Shown here one piece after another: positions 6,900 to 9,031 of a DNA stretch of 9,031 nt. The stretch lies in contig PWJF01000533.1 in NCBI GenBank assembly GCA_003560935.1, positions 1 through 9,031 of the forward strand. Reading direction: 5' to 3'. The stretch's first letter is position 1; each line of letters opens with the position of its first letter. Source of the stretch: Ignavibacteriales bacterium. Its GTDB lineage: Bacteria; Bacteroidota; Ignavibacteria; T3Sed10-11. Below the pieces are notes generated by a model. It was given only the letters and a program-made list of their open reading frames with translations. It did no database searches and was not told where the DNA came from. The translations under genes and the position numbers were made by a program.

Positions 6900-7446
6900 T
6901 TTTATATTTTTTTATGTAATCAGCAAATGATTCCGGTTCGCTCGGTATTCCGCCCCGCTGCCTGAGGATCTTCACCCAGACGCCCGCATCGCACCAGGTG
7001 TTGTGTTTGTACCCTGCATTTTTGAGGACCGTGTTTCTTATGAAGCCGGACGACTCAAATAATTTCACGCTTCTGTCATTCGGCAGTGTTATCACCGAAT
7101 ATGCATCGTAATAGCCGAGCTTGTCAAGGATGCCGAGCAATGCCGTAAGCAGTTTTTTGCCGGCGCCTTTTCCCTGATGATTGACATCCACATAGACTGC
7201 AACTTCCACAATCCACCGGTAAGCACTTCTGCCTCTAAATTGTGTTGCATATGCAAAACCGATTAACTGTCCATGATCCTCTGCAATTAAATACGGGTAA
7301 CGTTCTGAAATCGATTGTATTCTTTTATGAAAATCCTCGATTGAAGGTATTTGCTCCTCAAATGTGATAGAAGTATTTTCGATGTAATAGGTGTAGACTT
7401 TATGGATATTCACGGTGTCGTTATTTGTTATCGGGCGTATATACAT
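6880..7446 (-). CDS. GNAT N-acetyltransferase, phosphinothricin acetyltransferase-like
   Basis: A 188-aa acetyl-CoA-dependent transferase. It starts MYIRPITNNDTVNIHKVYTY. The ITFEE segment (27-31) is followed by PYLIAEDHGQLIGFAYATQF and the motif A strand-loop EVAVYVDVNHQGKGAGKKLL (81-100), with the pyrophosphate-binding Q-G-K-G-A-G at 91-96. Then come NDRSVKLFESSGF and YKHNTWCDAGVW (146-157), the latter typical of the PAT/YncA branch that acetylates small amines. The substrate cannot be told from sequence. A Lys-rich tail of about 20 residues (DYIKKYKNGKHKN) extends past the fold and overlaps the next gene. It begins 6 nt after the HEPN stop, with AAGGGG almost touching the ATG, which suggests dependence on upstream translation. 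Confidence 0.88.
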   Translation of the reverse strand: MYIRPITNNDTVNIHKVYTYYIENTSITFEEQIPSIEDFHKRIQSISERYPYLIAEDHGQLIGFAYATQFRGRSAYRWIVEVAVYVDVNHQGKGAGKKLLTALLGILDKLGYYDAYSVITLPNDRSVKLFESSGFIRNTVLKNAGYKHNTWCDAGVWVKILRQRGGIPSEPESFADYIKKYKNGKHKN

Positions 7447-7452
7447 TTCCCC

Positions 7453-7860
7453 TTAACTTTCTAAGTAATCTTTTATCAACGGCTCGATAGTAGCGAGAAA
7501 TTGCTCCCCTGGTTTTAACTGTGTCGATACATACAGTTCATTGAAATCCACAAGGGGAATATAATCACCCTCCTGACGGTCCCGAAAGAGTTGATCGTAA
7601 TATTTACCCCAATTGGCAGATAGTTTTCCCGATTTAACAAATTCCGAGTGAAACGCAGACCTTACAGCAGAATGCTTTTTAAAAGAAATACCTCTGGAAA
7701 ATAAAGCTGCGCTTACTGCATAAAACGCTGCATAATATATCCGATTCATAGCAAACATATATGAAGAGGCTGAAAATTCACGGTGTGCCGAAGCTAAACT
7801 CTCCTGTGCTTTTTCCCACCAATATTGTATGAATATCTCTTTACTATCATCTGTATTCAT
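7453..7860 (-). CDS. HEPN-domain protein, likely RNase toxin of an MNT-HEPN pair
   Basis: A 135-aa four-helix HEPN protein of the PF05168 / COG1895 type. Visible landmarks are the helix SYMFAMNRIYYAAFYAVSAA (33-52), the sequence R56-GISFKK-H63, which satisfies the R-X4-6-H RNase motif, then AFHSEFVKSGKLS and LFRDRQEGDY (91-100). HEPN proteins next to minimal nucleotidyltransferases are often RNA-cleaving toxins neutralised by the partner. The residue after H63 does not continue as the HxY seen in HepT proteins, whose tyrosine is AMPylated, so the mode of control may differ. Its ATG overlaps the MNT stop in an ATGA quartet, giving strong coupling. The DNA is AT-rich compared with tadA (40 of 60 bases A or T at 7681-7740, against 23 of 60 at 8281-8340). 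Confidence 0.88.
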   Translation of the reverse strand: MNTDDSKEIFIQYWWEKAQESLASAHREFSASSYMFAMNRIYYAAFYAVSAALFSRGISFKKHSAVRSAFHSEFVKSGKLSANWGKYYDQLFRDRQEGDYIPLVDFNELYVSTQLKPGEQFLATIEPLIKDYLES

Positions 7861-8201
7861 ACGTTAACGCCTTCACGTTCAATATTTTTTTTGATCGACA
7901 TTGAAGAATGTACTCCCTCTTCCCATGTCTTTTTATCGAGTACTATAATACTGTAATTAGTATCATATCGAAGATTGATTTCAAAGACCATATCAGTTAT
8001 CCGATGACTTTCTATCCTATCGAGTTTATCTGCAGTAATGATCAATAAATCGATATCAGATTCGTCATCTCTTTCTCCTCTTACCGCAGATCCGAAGAGT
8101 ATAATCGAATCCACAGTTACTAAGGTAGTAACTCCCTTGCGAATCTTGTCCAGTGCCTTTAATTCGTTCGGAGCCAATTTTATTGAATCAATCTTTTTCA
8201 T
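7857..8201 (-). CDS. MNT-type minimal nucleotidyltransferase, likely antitoxin partner
   Basis: A 114-aa polymerase-beta-fold nucleotidyltransferase. G37-S38 followed by ten residues and D49-I-D51 (FGSAVRGERDDESDIDLL) is the GSX10DXD signature of MNT domains, with both metal-binding aspartates intact. The C-terminal half (EINLRYDTNYSIIVLDKKTW) is typical of the family. Partners of this kind neutralise HEPN toxins by adding AMP to them or by binding. The start at 8201 is chosen because the reading frame upstream only mirrors tadA in another frame. AAGGA (8204-8208) sits just 2 nt from the ATG, unusually close, so initiation may rely on ribosomes finishing tadA 23 nt upstream. It overlaps the HEPN gene by 4 nt. 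Confidence 0.88.
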   Translation of the reverse strand: MKKIDSIKLAPNELKALDKIRKGVTTLVTVDSIILFGSAVRGERDDESDIDLLIITADKLDRIESHRITDMVFEINLRYDTNYSIIVLDKKTWEEGVHSSMSIKKNIEREGVNV

Positions 8202-8224
8202 CGTCCTTAATAATTGTTTTGTTC

Positions 8225-8695
8225 TTAATACTCCTGTCTTCCCCCATTTCTTTTTACCAGAAAAAAATCCCGCAGCAGCGCACCGCATTCGGCATCGAGC
8301 ACACCCCCGATCGTATGGACGCGGTGGTTGAGTCGTGCATCTTCGGTGATCGTATAAAGTGTTCCGCACGCACCCGCTTTCGGATCGAACGCACCGAAAA
8401 CAAGCGCCGGTATCTTTGCCAGCACAATCGCACCCGCGCACATTGCGCACGGTTCAAGGGTTACATAGAGCGTACATTCTTCGAGAAATTTCGATTGCAG
8501 CTTCGCCGCGGCAGCGGTGATAGCAATGATCTCCGCATGTGCAGTGGGGTCTTTCAGCGTCACGTTCTGGTTGTATCCTTTTCCGATTATCTTATTATCG
8601 CGTACAATTATACAACCCACCGGCACTTCATTTTGATCAAGTGCCCGTTCCGCTTCTCTGAGGGCGTATTTCATCCACGTTTCGTGAGGTGTCAT
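8225..8695 (-). CDS. tadA: tRNA-specific adenosine deaminase TadA
   Basis: A 156-aa enzyme that converts the wobble adenosine 34 of tRNA-Arg(ACG) to inosine. MKYALREAERALDQNEVPVG is the standard N-terminal helix. The zinc site is complete: H53 and catalytic E55 in TAHAEI, then C83 and C86 in EPCAMCAGAI. FGAFDPKAGACGTLY and the region near VLDAECGALLRDFF complete the fold. Length is typical. ATG 8695 (MTPHETWMKYA) fits the family. An in-frame ATG at 8722 (MQKLITLYS) is the main alternative. Neither has a visible Shine-Dalgarno. It is the promoter-proximal gene of the minus-strand run, ahead of the MNT-HEPN pair, and diverges from the secreted peptidase gene. Confidence 0.93.
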   Translation of the reverse strand: MTPHETWMKYALREAERALDQNEVPVGCIIVRDNKIIGKGYNQNVTLKDPTAHAEIIAITAAAAKLQSKFLEECTLYVTLEPCAMCAGAIVLAKIPALVFGAFDPKAGACGTLYTITEDARLNHRVHTIGGVLDAECGALLRDFFLVKRNGGRQEY

Positions 8696-8737
8696 GGAAT
8701 ATAAGGTAATAAGTTTTTGCATAAGAATAAAATGGAG

Positions 8738-8766
8738 TTGATTATTACACATCTTTTTAAGATACT
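8738..8766 (+). promoter_or_regulatory. Possible promoter of the secreted peptidase gene
   Basis: TTGATT (8738-8743), a 17-nt spacer, then GATACT (8761-8766); each hexamer matches 4 of 6 consensus bases. The predicted start near 8773 falls inside the inverted-repeat block and gives a leader of about 46 nt before the ATG at 8819. No comparable promoter was found for tadA on the other strand. Confidence 0.3.
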
Positions 8767-8795
8767 GTAAGAGTTTAAATCTTCCGGTATTACAG
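8751..8795. promoter_or_regulatory. Nested inverted repeats between divergent genes (candidate operator)
   Basis: Three symmetric elements lie in 45 bases: ATCTT-TTT-AAGAT (8751-8763), the imperfect palindrome AAGAGTTTAAATCTT (8769-8783), and CTGTAA (8765-8770) with TTACAG (8790-8795) around them. They overlap the -10 and start region of the candidate plus-strand promoter. A repressor site for either divergent gene is possible; chance in AT-rich DNA is also possible. Confidence 0.3.
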
Positions 8796-8818
8796 ATCAT
8801 AATCAAAGGTATATTACT

Positions 8819-9031
8819 ATGAAATTACTTCGTACAGTTTTATTGCTACTATCGATTTTACACATTCCACTCCATTCACAGGAATTGCCGCTGCTTGACC
8901 GGACATCGACCGGACACATTATCCAGGAAATTTCCGGCGACGCATCGTATGAACACATCAGATTCATGACGCAGTTTCACCGTCCGGGAGGCGGTGCAGA
9001 CGGATTGTGGCACGTTGCGGAATATGTTGCA
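8819..9031 (+). CDS. Secreted protein, probable M28-family peptidase, N-terminal part (cut by right edge)
   Basis: The first 71 codons of a plus-strand gene that runs off the right edge. MKLLRTVLLLLSILHIPLHSQ is a clear signal peptide. It is followed by GHIIQEISGDASYEHIRFMT and QFHRPGGGADGLWHVAEYVA. The pattern of a short linker, 'QEISG-A-EHI', then 'HRP-G-...AEYV' resembles the N-terminus of secreted M28 zinc aminopeptidases, in which these helices precede the catalytic domain. No metal ligand lies within the window, so the family call rests on this N-terminal pattern alone. AAAGG (8805-8809) stands 9 nt before the ATG, a good ribosome site. No other in-frame upstream start looks better. Confidence 0.65.
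   Translation, partial: MKLLRTVLLLLSILHIPLHSQELPLLDRTSTGHIIQEISGDASYEHIRFMTQFHRPGGGADGLWHVAEYVA

Noticed and set aside
8202..8450. Open frame extending the MNT gene 83 codons upstream
   Set aside because: It lies inside tadA in another frame. The translation is Cys/Arg-rich and unlike any nucleotidyltransferase N-terminus, while the MNT domain starts at M 8201.
8696..8806. 37-codon N-terminal extension of TadA
   Set aside because: It crosses the divergent intergenic region and is not protein-like, and the family normally starts just before the MKYAL helix.

Overview
The window reads as chromosomal DNA of a non-spore-forming, probably Gram-negative bacterium with moderate GC. The best hint at lineage is the left-edge SpoIID/LytB protein: it lacks a signal peptide and carries a FHWER-type motif that I associate with Bacteroidota-like (FCB group) proteins. 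Several starts also lack a clear Shine-Dalgarno, although others have a good one. The phylum assignment is inference. I see no rRNA, tRNA, CRISPR, insertion sequence or phage gene.

Layout. (1) 1-3143, minus strand: an envelope operon read right to left. It encodes a lipoprotein with PrcB_C and Gmad2 domains, a secreted multidomain N-acetylmuramoyl-L-alanine amidase (SH3-like, AMIN and Amidase_3 domains), and a SpoIID/LytB-domain protein cut by the left edge. The composition parallels Bacillus subtilis lytABC (lipoprotein, SpoIID-like LytB, amidase LytC). A good sigma70-type promoter candidate lies at 3217-3245. (2) 3325-5157, plus strand: a fused PabB-PabC protein covering both chorismate-derived steps to p-aminobenzoate for folate, ending in a small hairpin. 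(3) 5193-8695, minus strand: a tightly packed colinear run of tadA (tRNA wobble adenosine deaminase), an MNT nucleotidyltransferase and HEPN pair with a 4-nt ATGA overlap (a likely toxin-antitoxin module), a PAT-like GNAT acetyltransferase, a 97-aa helical protein of unknown function, a DUF1801/YdeI-OmdA protein and an NADP-binding F420-reductase-like protein. (4) 8819 to the right edge, plus strand: the N-terminus of a secreted protein that looks like an M28-family peptidase, divergent from tadA, with inverted repeats in the shared upstream region.

How the genes fit together. The left operon is a cell-wall module: the amidase strips stem peptides, and SpoIID-type enzymes classically cut the resulting denuded glycan. 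However, this SpoIID protein has no export signal, so direct cooperation in the periplasm is uncertain. The right operon looks like a housekeeping tadA followed by accessory cargo. The MNT-HEPN-GNAT stretch is visibly AT-richer than tadA, which suggests insertion of a mobile toxin-antitoxin cassette behind a core tRNA-modification gene. I found no clearly unprecedented system. The points most worth checking are the tadA/MNT-HEPN linkage, the export-less SpoIID, the C8 tract inside the amidase gene, and the uncharacterised 97-aa gene.
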